From an uncultured Desulfobacteraceae bacterium (GTDB lineage Bacteria > Desulfobacterota > Desulfobacteria > Desulfobacterales > Desulfatirhabdiaceae): a stretch of DNA of 40,978 nt. The DNA lies in the NCBI GenBank assembly GCA_903839535.1, contig CAIMCT010000552.1:1-40978 (forward strand), given 5' to 3'. Positions 24,047-32,834 of this stretch are shown in pieces (position 1 is the first letter of the stretch; each line of letters starts with the position of its first letter). The notes under the pieces are model-generated. The model worked only from the letters and a program-made list of their open reading frames with translations. It was not told where the DNA came from and searched no databases. The position numbers were made by a program, and so were the translations under genes.

Positions 24047-26514
24047 TCATCCATATCAATTTTCAATGTTACATCAGCCGATGCTAATATCTCCTCGTTA
24101 TCGGCATCGAGAATAAACAATGTCAATTTTTGCCCATAGCGGCCTTCCGCTCCAGAAACCTTTACCAGCTTTACCTGTCGGATGTCATCTTTCGGACTGA
24201 CCGCGATATCTCCTGATTTGAAAAGGATATTTCCGGATGCTGTGTCCCGAATCTTGACGACAATCTGTCTGCCAAGATAGCTGCCGTCAATCTCACCTAA
24301 GATGTCTTTCTTTCCTCTCGTCTCCGGTTCTATTTCGACAACCGGTTCCAACGTTGTAATCTCAGCAACAGGCTTCAGGACAATACCCGTCTTTTTCGCC
24401 TTTTTCGTCCACTGAATACAAACCAGGGGGATTAGCCATTCCTGCAAAGTCGCACCTCGATGGAAAAAGCCGATGCCGCCATAGGTCCTGAAGGCGTTGA
24501 CGCTTCGGGGGGTCAGGCATTCCAGGTCGCTGCCGGCAACTCTTGTCCGAATGGCCGTCTTGTGTTTAAGATTTTTTCCTACGATGGCCCGTCTCGCCTT
24601 CCAGAGGATATCCCCATCGGGTTTTTCCATGATTTCATCGTCTCCGGTGACATAATGGAAATAACCGTGATCCGTGGTCAGAAAAATACGCATATAACCG
24701 GCATCCCTGAGCTTCCGGATGACTTGCGCATAACGTTCGAGGTAATCTCCGGTGCCGGAAAGGGCAAGCTCACCTACATGCCCCTGAGCGTCGAATTCAT
24801 CACCAAAGAGAAAAATGAGCTTCCCCACGGGCAGTTTAATGCCGTTATTGATCACATCTGTCACTGCCATGATATGGGATGGCTTCACGCCATATATGGC
24901 GTTCAACCAGCTCCGCCGAGAGACCGCAAGGGATAGATTCTGACTAAACCCTTCAGCATGAACGGCCCAGCCCTTTTCCTGATCTACGGTGACCCGCAGG
25001 CTTTTCGCGAGGATAGGCAGGGCATAGGCCATACCCAGTTCCGTCGTAGTAGGTACTGGAGCCATACATGGGCGTACAGAAGCAGCAGGTGATGTCTGGC
25101 CTTCATTAATCATCTCGGCCAGGCGTTTCCCCAGTTCGAAACGGAAAGCGTCAATCACAATGACTGCTGCTGGTTCTTTATTTTCCTCGATGCTTGCCTT
25201 CAAAGCTTCCCCGGCATAGGGCAGGTGAGTTTGCTCCGGCCAACCGGAATCATGGGCCGCGAATTCGGAGAAAGCTGTATTGGTCCGATCAAGGATGATC
25301 CAGAACGCTTTTCTGAGTATCTTCTGTACCTCACAAAGGTCTGCTTCTTCAATGGACCATTCCTGCATAAGACTATCTCCTTCAGTATCCACCTGCCATC
25401 CATGACCGACATACCAGTCAATGGCATCCTTCAGAGTGTGCCAGTTTTTCTCTACGCCTTCATTTTCCCGGAGTACCTGCGCTGCTTTTCCCAAACCCGC
25501 CAGGATATCCCAGGGCACTCTTTTTTTTGTCCATTGGCCCCAGAAGCTTTGAGCATGATGCAGATAGTTTTCTCTTTTTCGGGTAAGATAAGTAGCCAGC
25601 TCCAGGAAATCCTCAAATTTGTTGATCTGCTTTATTTCGTTTTCAAATGAGGTCTTTTCCGCCCTGTAGGAGGCGAAGGGCTCTGACAGGGTGAAGGAGC
25701 GCTCCATCATCATGGACTGAAGGTTCAGAAGGGCGTCTGCTTTTTTTGCCAGAGTCTCTAATTTCGATTGAAGCTGAATATCCCGTTGCCACTGGTCCAA
25801 AAGTTCCATCGCCCGTTTTCTGCTGTTTCCCGACGGGATGATCCAGTCCGATGTGGAGAAGCCACCCTCTCCAAGTTTGAGCGCTGCATCTGTGGCCATG
25901 AGTCGAGCCACTGCACGGATACGCCATTTATCCAGTTCGTCCAAATCCGGTGTCGGAAAGCCGAAATCAACGGTGACGCGGCGTTTGAACAGGTTTCTTT
26001 TCTCTTCGCTTATTTGATTTGCGATGGGCTTGCCCACATCCGCAAGTACGAGGAGAATCGTCCCCGCCGAAATCAGTTCATCGGGAGTAATTTTTTTCCA
26101 TCTGACGAGCGGTTCATCCAATTTTGCCAAGGCATAAGCCAGGAGGTCCTCCTTGACTTCGTCTTCCTGTGACCGTGTAATTTCCACACCGTATTCGCGC
26201 AATGCTTCCAGTAGGGAAATTTCCCTAAACGATGCCTCGCCGGCAAAAACCTGCAAATAACTGAGATACTTCTTCTTTCTCGGAAGCCAGATCACGCGGG
26301 GCCTGCGCTCTTCAACGGCTAAACGATGCCGGAGCAACAATTCGTGGCCTTCTTCCGCCCATAATTCATAAGTATCCCCACAGGTCTTCTGGAGAAGTTC
26401 TTTCCACTCTCTTGCAGGGTCGCACCAGATGATAAACGGCGCGGGTTCAACCGGTTTGGATAAAACTGATTGGATCTGTTCAAGCAGGTAATTTTTAAAA
26501 GAGCGATCTCTCAT
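24037..26514 (-). CDS. pglZ: BREX PglZ-domain protein (alkaline-phosphatase superfamily)
   Basis: This 825-residue protein is the hallmark PglZ of BREX. The central PglZ domain carries metal-site residues typical of the alkaline-phosphatase fold: Asp455 in VIVIDAFRFELGKRL and Asp615-His616 in TTDHGYFHY. The N-terminal 400 residues are mixed helical, with a DPAREW motif near residue 31, and the C-terminal 150 residues look beta-rich. PglZ is required for BREX methylation and defence; its exact reaction is not settled. The ATG at 26514 overlaps the stop of the 51-aa ORF as ATGA, and its own end overlaps brxL, so translation is tightly coupled on both sides. Confidence 0.96.
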   Translation of the reverse strand: MRDRSFKNYLLEQIQSVLSKPVEPAPFIIWCDPAREWKELLQKTCGDTYELWAEEGHELLLRHRLAVEERRPRVIWLPRKKKYLSYLQVFAGEASFREISLLEALREYGVEITRSQEDEVKEDLLAYALAKLDEPLVRWKKITPDELISAGTILLVLADVGKPIANQISEEKRNLFKRRVTVDFGFPTPDLDELDKWRIRAVARLMATDAALKLGEGGFSTSDWIIPSGNSRKRAMELLDQWQRDIQLQSKLETLAKKADALLNLQSMMMERSFTLSEPFASYRAEKTSFENEIKQINKFEDFLELATYLTRKRENYLHHAQSFWGQWTKKRVPWDILAGLGKAAQVLRENEGVEKNWHTLKDAIDWYVGHGWQVDTEGDSLMQEWSIEEADLCEVQKILRKAFWIILDRTNTAFSEFAAHDSGWPEQTHLPYAGEALKASIEENKEPAAVIVIDAFRFELGKRLAEMINEGQTSPAASVRPCMAPVPTTTELGMAYALPILAKSLRVTVDQEKGWAVHAEGFSQNLSLAVSRRSWLNAIYGVKPSHIMAVTDVINNGIKLPVGKLIFLFGDEFDAQGHVGELALSGTGDYLERYAQVIRKLRDAGYMRIFLTTDHGYFHYVTGDDEIMEKPDGDILWKARRAIVGKNLKHKTAIRTRVAGSDLECLTPRSVNAFRTYGGIGFFHRGATLQEWLIPLVCIQWTKKAKKTGIVLKPVAEITTLEPVVEIEPETRGKKDILGEIDGSYLGRQIVVKIRDTASGNILFKSGDIAVSPKDDIRQVKLVKVSGAEGRYGQKLTLFILDADNEEILASADVTLKIDMDEWL

Positions 26515-26666
26515 TTATTGATCAAATTCCTTTCCATTTTGTCAATGAATGCAAAGATATCCGGATTTCCAGAAAAACCTTCGACATGATCTGCGCCGAT
26601 GTGAACAGGACATTCAATCAGTCGGGCTTCGATCTCGTTTAAATGGCTACGAACTATTTCATTCAT
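26511..26666 (-). CDS. Small BREX-operon ORF, 51 aa, unknown
   Basis: The frame from ATG at 26666 begins MNEIVRSHLNEIEARLIECP and ends with ERNLINK. It has a textbook AGGAGG ribosome site seven bases ahead, begins three bases after the previous gene and overlaps the pglZ start as ATGA, so it is very probably translated. No membrane segment is visible; it looks helical at both ends. I do not recognise a family. It may be the partner of the 65-aa protein before it, as the second half of a toxin-antitoxin-like pair, or a shortened version of one. Confidence 0.7.
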   Translation of the reverse strand: MNEIVRSHLNEIEARLIECPVHIGADHVEGFSGNPDIFAFIDKMERNLINK

Positions 26667-26668
26667 GC

Positions 26669-26866
26669 CTATGCCTCCTGATTGAGCAGCGATAAACGCT
26701 TTTCGATGCCAGCAAGCATGTCAACGGTCGCCGACCATTCCACATAATCCATATCGTCGCCCATTGCCCCCTTCTCGTAACATGTGTAGAATTCTTCCGA
26801 GTTCAGCCCGTATTTTTCTTCCAACTCGGTTTTCTGCATTAATAAATGCTGTTTTAGTTCATCCAT
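26669..26866 (-). CDS. Small acidic BREX-operon protein, 65 aa, antitoxin-like
   Basis: The 65 residues begin MDELKQHLLMQKTELEEKYG and contain the acidic stretch GDDMDYVEWSATVDML, predicted all-helical. Small acidic helical proteins of this pattern (ELEEKYG..SEEF....GDDMDYVEW) often accompany short toxin-like proteins, so an antitoxin-like role is plausible but unproven. The ATG at 26866 is chosen because it overlaps the end of pglX-C by eight bases and has GAGG ahead; a longer upstream reading of the same frame only overlaps pglX-C coding sequence. Confidence 0.7.
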   Translation of the reverse strand: MDELKQHLLMQKTELEEKYGLNSEEFYTCYEKGAMGDDMDYVEWSATVDMLAGIEKRLSLLNQEA

Positions 26867-29606
26867 CCGAGAGGCCTCGCGTTTCAATATACTCCCACCA
26901 GCCCGGTTTGGGCAGTTTTCCTTCACGACACCAGCGCCGCTCGTCGTCGCGCCAGGCGGCTCGGTCGGCAATGGACTTCACCACATCCTTGCCTGCCAGT
27001 ACGTCCGCTGCCAATAATCCAGCCTTCTGCAATGGTGCGATATTCACCCGCACGCCGTCGTTGATATCAGGCTGGTAAAGGCTTTCCTGCCGGATGAATT
27101 CCGCGACCGTCTGCGGCGGCGGACGCTTTCCATTCAGGCTGGACAGTTGATCATACATCGACTGTTCCGCAAGCCATGATTCATAGGCAAGCGCTTCCGG
27201 CCAAGACCAGGATTCAATAGCGTACCGCACAGCTTTCCCCCGACCAGACTTTAAAGTCAATTCTTTTTGCCAGGCATTGATATCGGATTTCATGGAATTG
27301 ATTTTTCGATTCATGTCCGCCTGCTCATTGAAGTCGCCTTCTGGATGGCTGAATTGCTCTTTCAGCAATTGATGCTCTTTCTTTGCATCCCTGATTTTTT
27401 CGGAAATCGGTTTTAGTAACATGGCATCAAAAGTCTTCCACCAGACAGCACAGGCACATCTCAGGGCTTCTGTAATCATGGCATCCGATTCGGCGTAGAT
27501 CATTTCCGCCAAGTCTTGTGCTGTGGGATCGTCGTTCAGGGTTTTTTCAGGCGGCGGCTTAGGGCCAACGGCGGCGCAATGGCAATCTATATGGGTTATG
27601 GCGTTCGTGATCCAGGTAGAAAATTCCTCATGGAGGCCCGTCTTATCGGCCTGATCTCGCCAGTTCAACAAAGGACCTGCCTGAATCGCACCGCTCAGTT
27701 TTTTTAGCCACCTGGCTTTGAGGCAGAGCATGGCATCGTTGATGGCATACTGGCGAAGCTGAGGCCGGAGAGCTTCCGGCCCAAAACCCGATGCACTGAC
27801 TTCAGTCAAGACAACTTCGAAAGCCTTAAGTTCCTGGATTCGATATCGTAGAGAATCTTTCTTTTCTTTCTGTTCGTCATTAAGGTCTCCGGTTGCGTTC
27901 TCCAGGCTGCGTTGTTCCATCTCCAGACGTTTCAACAGCAAGATAACATATTGGTTTTTGAGCTTGGGCAAGATGTCGCCATCTGTTTTTTGGTAATAGA
28001 TCAGGCATTCAAAGGCAGCATCCTGTCGGGGACGGCTGGCCCATTTGCTGCTGGAAATATGCCAGGCGATGGGGCGCTTTTTGAACTGGGAGGTGTGGTG
28101 GCGAAAGAAGTCCTTCCGGACCCATTCTGCCAGAGGTTTACCCATGATGTCTTCAAAAGTGTTTTCTTCCGATGATACCCGTTCATCTCCATAGTCGGCA
28201 GCCAGACGTCCCCTGATGCGGGCATTCAATGTGGCTTCATCCGTTCCTTCCATCAGGGGAATGATTCCATCATCATCCGCCCAGGCTGGAACCTCACCTG
28301 CTTCGATCTGCCTCGGCCAACGGTGGCCCAGAAGTCTGAGAATTAAGACCGTGAAGCGGTCCTTCGTCAAACGCTGTTCCTCTGGCAGGCAGCGCCAACC
28401 ATCGTTTTCTATTCCTTCCTTGAGCATCCAGTAAACGGAAATGGGATGGACCTTCATTTTCTGGGAGAGTTCTTCGATGAATGTTTCGGCAGGAATAGGG
28501 ATGTGTGCACCGGCGATTACTTGCTCTTCATCTTCGTCTGAAGCTGCTGTATTATCTACATTTTCTGTTTCTGCATTGACACCGGGGCCTGCTTTATAAA
28601 GCAGTCTCAGTTGGTACTTCAGGTTGGCTAAATTGTCAGGACTATCATATAGTCGCTGATGTAATCTCAAGAATTCTGATAGTCCGGTAGGTAATCCAGA
28701 TATTAAAACGTTCAACGTGACATCCGGGAAGGTATCGTAATCACGCACTAACGGGAACCAAGCAGCCGGTGTGCCAGTTTCATGAAGTATAGCGAGTCTA
28801 TCACCTTCATTGAGTTCGTAAGCATCAAATAACACGCTTTCAGAAAATCCTTCAATTGTGTGCAAGGCGGCAGCAATTGGATAGTAGCAAGCTACCTCAG
28901 AATCCAGCAGAACAAAGTTTGTCGGATTACAAGCTCTCTCAAGTGGATTCTGAGCAGTAAGAGAATACTTGAGATCAATACAGATACTCTCGATATCTCC
29001 AAACAGTGACTGCGGTAAATCAACAACAGGAAGGCTTGCAAGACTGCCCAAACTGAACATAAAGGACCGTGCAACAACGCGCAATAAATATGAATTAAAT
29101 CTGGAATTCAGCATAGCAAGATAGCCATGAACTTCTTCCTTCGGGAAAATCCCCGGACCAGACTTACAGAAGGTCTCTCCCGCCCGTATTCTTCGAGCTC
29201 CTAATGCTCCTCTTGCTGCTTCCGTGTAAGTAATTCCTATCCCAAACATAAGTTGTTCGTTCCTGACATAGGAGGCACTACAACTTTTGATTCGAATCCC
29301 ATCAAGTTCCCATTCAAGAACAAATCTTTTGAATCCCTCCCATTTGCTGTAACCACCCCCTCTCGAAGCCCAATACCAACGTGTGCCTGTTGGTACCTCC
29401 CAGTTACCTCTCATAAAACGTTCGTTATTCCCTGTAGTGGATGGTTCGGCAAGGTGAGCAACATCTTGGAGGGTCTTTCCAGCCAAAACCTTAAATAACC
29501 GCTCTCGTAGCCAGTAACACAAAGGCGCTTGTGGTATGTCAAGAAAGCGCATCTGGCGCGAACGGAATACAACATTCTGCGAGCAATCGGTAACTGAAGC
29601 CTTCAT
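26859..29606 (-). CDS. pglX: BREX PglX, C-terminal half (target recognition part)
   Basis: The 915-residue product corresponds to the part of PglX that follows the methyltransferase core. It starts where intact PglX has its linker (PQAPLCYWLRERL), then shows the recognition-domain motifs TGNNERFMRGNWEV, GGGYSKWEGF, SYVRNEQLMFGIGITYTEA, GPGIFPKEEV and LLRVVARSFMFSLGSL. A long C-terminal region follows, ending DINDGVRVNIAPLQKAGLL. No SAM or NPPY motif is present, so it cannot methylate alone and must pair with the N-terminal half encoded 3.2 kb upstream. Its ATG overlaps the previous gene as ATGA, with AGGGAGG about 12 bases ahead. Together the two halves total 1599 residues. Confidence 0.9.
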   Translation of the reverse strand: MKASVTDCSQNVVFRSRQMRFLDIPQAPLCYWLRERLFKVLAGKTLQDVAHLAEPSTTGNNERFMRGNWEVPTGTRWYWASRGGGYSKWEGFKRFVLEWELDGIRIKSCSASYVRNEQLMFGIGITYTEAARGALGARRIRAGETFCKSGPGIFPKEEVHGYLAMLNSRFNSYLLRVVARSFMFSLGSLASLPVVDLPQSLFGDIESICIDLKYSLTAQNPLERACNPTNFVLLDSEVACYYPIAAALHTIEGFSESVLFDAYELNEGDRLAILHETGTPAAWFPLVRDYDTFPDVTLNVLISGLPTGLSEFLRLHQRLYDSPDNLANLKYQLRLLYKAGPGVNAETENVDNTAASDEDEEQVIAGAHIPIPAETFIEELSQKMKVHPISVYWMLKEGIENDGWRCLPEEQRLTKDRFTVLILRLLGHRWPRQIEAGEVPAWADDDGIIPLMEGTDEATLNARIRGRLAADYGDERVSSEENTFEDIMGKPLAEWVRKDFFRHHTSQFKKRPIAWHISSSKWASRPRQDAAFECLIYYQKTDGDILPKLKNQYVILLLKRLEMEQRSLENATGDLNDEQKEKKDSLRYRIQELKAFEVVLTEVSASGFGPEALRPQLRQYAINDAMLCLKARWLKKLSGAIQAGPLLNWRDQADKTGLHEEFSTWITNAITHIDCHCAAVGPKPPPEKTLNDDPTAQDLAEMIYAESDAMITEALRCACAVWWKTFDAMLLKPISEKIRDAKKEHQLLKEQFSHPEGDFNEQADMNRKINSMKSDINAWQKELTLKSGRGKAVRYAIESWSWPEALAYESWLAEQSMYDQLSSLNGKRPPPQTVAEFIRQESLYQPDINDGVRVNIAPLQKAGLLAADVLAGKDVVKSIADRAAWRDDERRWCREGKLPKPGWWEYIETRGLSDG

Positions 29607-31072
29607 CTACGTTTCACGCCTCCCTTACGTCGCAGACCCAGTCCAAACAGGTAAATATCCGGAACGTCTATACGATCGTTGGTCCGCTCGCGGAAGATGC
29701 CCAACTCCACCAGATAGTCTATGAGCTCTCTTCCTGTTTGGGCGGGCGGGTTTATGTGCCTGTTACCTTGTCCCCAGGATTGTTTCCAATTCTGCTCCAG
29801 CAGTTCCTGTAACTCGCGCCGATTCCATGGGGCCAGCCTGTCAACTATCCGCTCCCTGACCCCATGCAGCCAGGGCCATTCATTGTGGATGGCCTGAATG
29901 ACATGATCTGCCGAGACATCTTCGAGAGCCTGGCGAAGTGATGTGGGATGAAGGAGTTTGGGTGGAGTGGCGCGAGGGTTTCCACGTTCCTTCAGAGCTG
30001 CTTGCTCGAAGAGCCTTACCAATGCTCTTGGCGTGGCGCATTTGTGGCCGTCACGAAGATGATCAAGCACCCAGTTGAAGCTTTGCCCCTTGTTTGTGTT
30101 GGTGCCCATGTATTGTCCTACGGTACGTTCTATAAATGGGCGGGCATCCTCTGCTTTTTTCAGGTTCGGAATATGGCCGAATGTTTTGTGTGGTTCCTTG
30201 CTGAAGGGAATCCGAGCGCCCTTACAGTAATCGAACAACTGTTCATCAGTGTTTGCAATACGCTTAATGAGCATCGAGAAAAGATTCTGATCGCTCCAGC
30301 CAAGCTCAACCCGATTGGCGGCCAGTTTGGCCAGGTCCGCCCCCCCAATTCCCGCGTGGCGCCGGAACAGATCCTTTCGCAGGAATATCTTGGCCCGGAG
30401 TCTCTGCCATCGCCTTGCATAACTGGACCAGAATGCAACGAGCCCCTGAATGGCCTTGGCCATTGCTTCCCAATCGAAACCACCCAAAGTATCCAATTCG
30501 TCATAGCCGACAAACAGCCACTGATCCGCATCCTGGAGTTTCTGATCCAACAGGTCCAGAGCAAGTAATGGCTCATTTCCCGAATTTGCGAATGCATCGA
30601 GTACTTGATCCGGTGCGCCTCCGGGCAAATCAAGAAATTTCAGCTTTCCGGGATCGCTTATCTCGTCTTTAAGAACCCGTATGAGGTATGCGAACCAAAG
30701 ATCCACAGCCTGATCCGGTGTCTTCAGAGCGTTCGTCAGGCCTCGAGAATCAGCAAACTGCGCACCTATAGGGTATCCTGGTATCAACTTGATGAGATCA
30801 GCGTTTTTATAGGGTAATCGCAACTCGGGAGCAAAAGGTGCCAACGCAGACAACAGTCTGTTTTTGAAAACCGCATTGAAAAGAGCAGATTTGCCTGTTC
30901 CTCTCTCTCCCACCACAAGCATCACATCGGGATCGAAGGCACGAAGGTGCTGTCTGATAGGATAATACCGACATGCGAAAGACTCCCCAGGTTCCGATTC
31001 TGCCTGGCCGTAACCAAGGTTCGAAAGAAAATCCAGGAGAGTCTTCTGCGTGTCTTTTCTGAATTTACTCAT
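29603..31072 (-). CDS. STAND/KAP-like P-loop ATPase nested in split pglX
   Basis: The 489-residue protein has Walker A GERGTGKS at 55-62, Walker B LFVGYDELD with Asp191-Glu192, and a downstream arginine-rich segment RAKIFLRKDLF (about 230-240) that resembles the sensor region of STAND-type NTPases. The last 150 residues look like a helical or winged-helix bundle. Such ATPases often act as signal-dependent switches in bacterial conflict systems. It follows the MinD-like ATPase with an ATGA overlap and AGAGGTGA ribosome site, and overlaps pglX-C in the same way. I cannot assign a named family with certainty. With the HEPN and MinD-like proteins it forms the module in the pglX cut. Confidence 0.75.
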   Translation of the reverse strand: MSKFRKDTQKTLLDFLSNLGYGQAESEPGESFACRYYPIRQHLRAFDPDVMLVVGERGTGKSALFNAVFKNRLLSALAPFAPELRLPYKNADLIKLIPGYPIGAQFADSRGLTNALKTPDQAVDLWFAYLIRVLKDEISDPGKLKFLDLPGGAPDQVLDAFANSGNEPLLALDLLDQKLQDADQWLFVGYDELDTLGGFDWEAMAKAIQGLVAFWSSYARRWQRLRAKIFLRKDLFRRHAGIGGADLAKLAANRVELGWSDQNLFSMLIKRIANTDEQLFDYCKGARIPFSKEPHKTFGHIPNLKKAEDARPFIERTVGQYMGTNTNKGQSFNWVLDHLRDGHKCATPRALVRLFEQAALKERGNPRATPPKLLHPTSLRQALEDVSADHVIQAIHNEWPWLHGVRERIVDRLAPWNRRELQELLEQNWKQSWGQGNRHINPPAQTGRELIDYLVELGIFRERTNDRIDVPDIYLFGLGLRRKGGVKRR

Positions 31073-32391
31073 TGCTTGTCACCTCTGAACCGGTTGAGAA
31101 TACGGTTGGCAAGACTCTGGTAGTCCGGCGATTCCACAATCGTTCCTGCCACTTCATCGATATTGCGAAAATCAGACAAAACTTCGTCGTAGCGAATTGG
31201 GACCGGAACATGCGGTGCATCACTGCTTTCAATATCTTCAATACTCCAGAAATTATCCAGGCCGGACTCTGCATAGTAAAGCTCCGTGAATTCATCACGG
31301 GCTCTGTCTGCAAATCTTTGAGTTGCTTGCTTATTCAGTTCGGGTGCTCTTGCAACCATCGCCTGAACCATAATGCAGTCGCCTTGCTGCTTGTCTGCCC
31401 GGACCCGCTGAGCACCCAGACGCTCGATAATCAGCCTCAAGCCACGCCAACTCTGCTCGGAAGAGGTACCAAACAGCACATGCAAATGGGCGAAACCACC
31501 CAAAACCATGCCGGCAGTCTCGGCGAGTCCAGCGCGGAGATCCACTAAAAGCCAATGAGGGCGAAGTTGCGTGCGCACATCCTGGAGGAGCATGAAAAAA
31601 GGATGCTTTTGTTTGTCTTCAGGCCTCGGCGGTTCGAAATCCAGGCGAGCCAGCTTACCAAGGTATTCGCTGTCGACGCGTCCTGATGGAATCACCATAA
31701 TTTCCCCTTTTCCCGTCACCTTTTCACGGCGGCAGGCATGGTAGTAATCCCGAAAATCTACCGGCCCAATAGGTTGTTCGAGCAAATAATCCGCTACACC
31801 CCATCTCGCCGTTGTTCCTTCCTCGTCGGCGGCCAGCAAAGTGCCTATACCGGGGGCATCGAGGTCCGAATCAATGACAGCCACTCTTTCGCCCTTTCGC
31901 GCCCGATGAATCGCAAAGGCAGCCAATGCGGTGGATCGGCCGACACCACCCTTGAAGGAATAAAAAACCACAATAGGAGGCTGCTTGGTACTCGGACGAA
32001 CCGGCTTTTCCCAGGGAGGCTGATCCATTGGAGAAAACCATGCACCGCGTGACCGGTAGCGATCCAGAATGCGCAATCGGGATTCATCCGGATGTGGTTT
32101 GCTTTCCTTCCATGTGTTGTCATATACAAACTTGTCAGTATCCGACACTTCCTTACTCACAGTCCAGATGTCATCTGTCCAGATACCCTGGACCTCTTCA
32201 CCCAGTTGCTTCCGGATGTCGTCGATCAAGTCTTGATGAGCGCCTCCAGGCCATACCACAAGGCGAAGTTTGCCATAGATATCTTCTATCAGTACCATTT
32301 TGCAATCAGGAGGAGCATTTCTCAAAGCAGTAATCAAAAGCATTACCGCCGAATGGCGTGCTTCATCCAAATGCTTGAAATTTATTGTCAT
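31069..32391 (-). CDS. KGGVGR-type MinD/ParA-like ATPase nested in split pglX
   Basis: The 440-residue protein has an N-terminal domain of about 135 residues (starting MTINFKHLDEARHSAVMLLI) joined to a deviant-Walker ATPase: VVFYSFKGGVGRSTALA with KGGVGRS at 147-153, then VAVIDSDLDAPGIGTLL (the Asp of the switch region) and LLVDLRAGLAETAG. The Lys of KGGVG and the replacement of GKS/T by GRS mark the KGGVGR variant seen in bacterial defence neighbourhoods. It probably dimerises on ATP and relays a signal to the neighbouring ATPase and HEPN protein. The ATG at 32391 overlaps the HEPN stop as ATGA and has GAGGT upstream; a longer reading from 32424 runs inside the HEPN gene. Confidence 0.85.
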   Translation of the reverse strand: MTINFKHLDEARHSAVMLLITALRNAPPDCKMVLIEDIYGKLRLVVWPGGAHQDLIDDIRKQLGEEVQGIWTDDIWTVSKEVSDTDKFVYDNTWKESKPHPDESRLRILDRYRSRGAWFSPMDQPPWEKPVRPSTKQPPIVVFYSFKGGVGRSTALAAFAIHRARKGERVAVIDSDLDAPGIGTLLAADEEGTTARWGVADYLLEQPIGPVDFRDYYHACRREKVTGKGEIMVIPSGRVDSEYLGKLARLDFEPPRPEDKQKHPFFMLLQDVRTQLRPHWLLVDLRAGLAETAGMVLGGFAHLHVLFGTSSEQSWRGLRLIIERLGAQRVRADKQQGDCIMVQAMVARAPELNKQATQRFADRARDEFTELYYAESGLDNFWSIEDIESSDAPHVPVPIRYDEVLSDFRNIDEVAGTIVESPDYQSLANRILNRFRGDKQ

Positions 32392-32834
32392 AGCGTTACC
32401 TCGCCATCTTTGATAAGGCCCCAAAGCACGTGCTCATACAGACGTTTGGCTTCCGCCACCCAGTCCGAAGCAGTTGTTTTCGGAATGGTTCCTTCACAAT
32501 GGTACCGAAGGGTTTCTTTCCATCCCGCAGGGGGATTGCCGTATGGAAGCCTTGTGACTGAAGAACCCAAAGGAAAATACCGTGCCGTTCTGGAAGACGG
32601 CATAGTTGCCAGCCTTTGCGCATCCACACTTAATTTATTGATGTCGTGAATCATGGGCACTCTGGAAGGCTGGTTAACCTGAATAATGGTTTTGAGAATA
32701 CATTCCACTGCATATCCCGCCAGATAAGCTGCGCCATCATAGCGGCGCCTGTTCATGAGGGCTCGTGCATCCGTGTAGTGTTTTCTTGCTGCATCGGGAT
32801 AGTCCTCGCCTGATAATTGCCGCATGTTCGACAT
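32388..32834 (-). CDS. HEPN-domain protein nested in split pglX
   Basis: This 148-residue all-helical protein matches the HEPN type with the motif RRRYDGAAYLAGYAVECILK near residues 29-48 and SDWVAEAKRLYEHV near the end. HEPN proteins are often RNases or nucleotidyltransferase-associated toxins; a clear catalytic R-x4-6-H motif is not evident here, so it may be a structural or signalling variant. The ATG at 32834 is chosen because it shares one base with the pglX-N stop (TGATG) and has AAGGAG nine bases ahead. It is the first gene of the three-gene insert. Confidence 0.85.
   Translation of the reverse strand: MSNMRQLSGEDYPDAARKHYTDARALMNRRRYDGAAYLAGYAVECILKTIIQVNQPSRVPMIHDINKLSVDAQRLATMPSSRTARYFPLGSSVTRLPYGNPPAGWKETLRYHCEGTIPKTTASDWVAEAKRLYEHVLWGLIKDGEVTL

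Noticed and set aside
29606-32834. The three-gene insert in pglX as a transposon
   Set aside because: No terminal inverted repeat, target duplication or transposase is visible at the junctions, and the overlaps are functional start/stop couplings.
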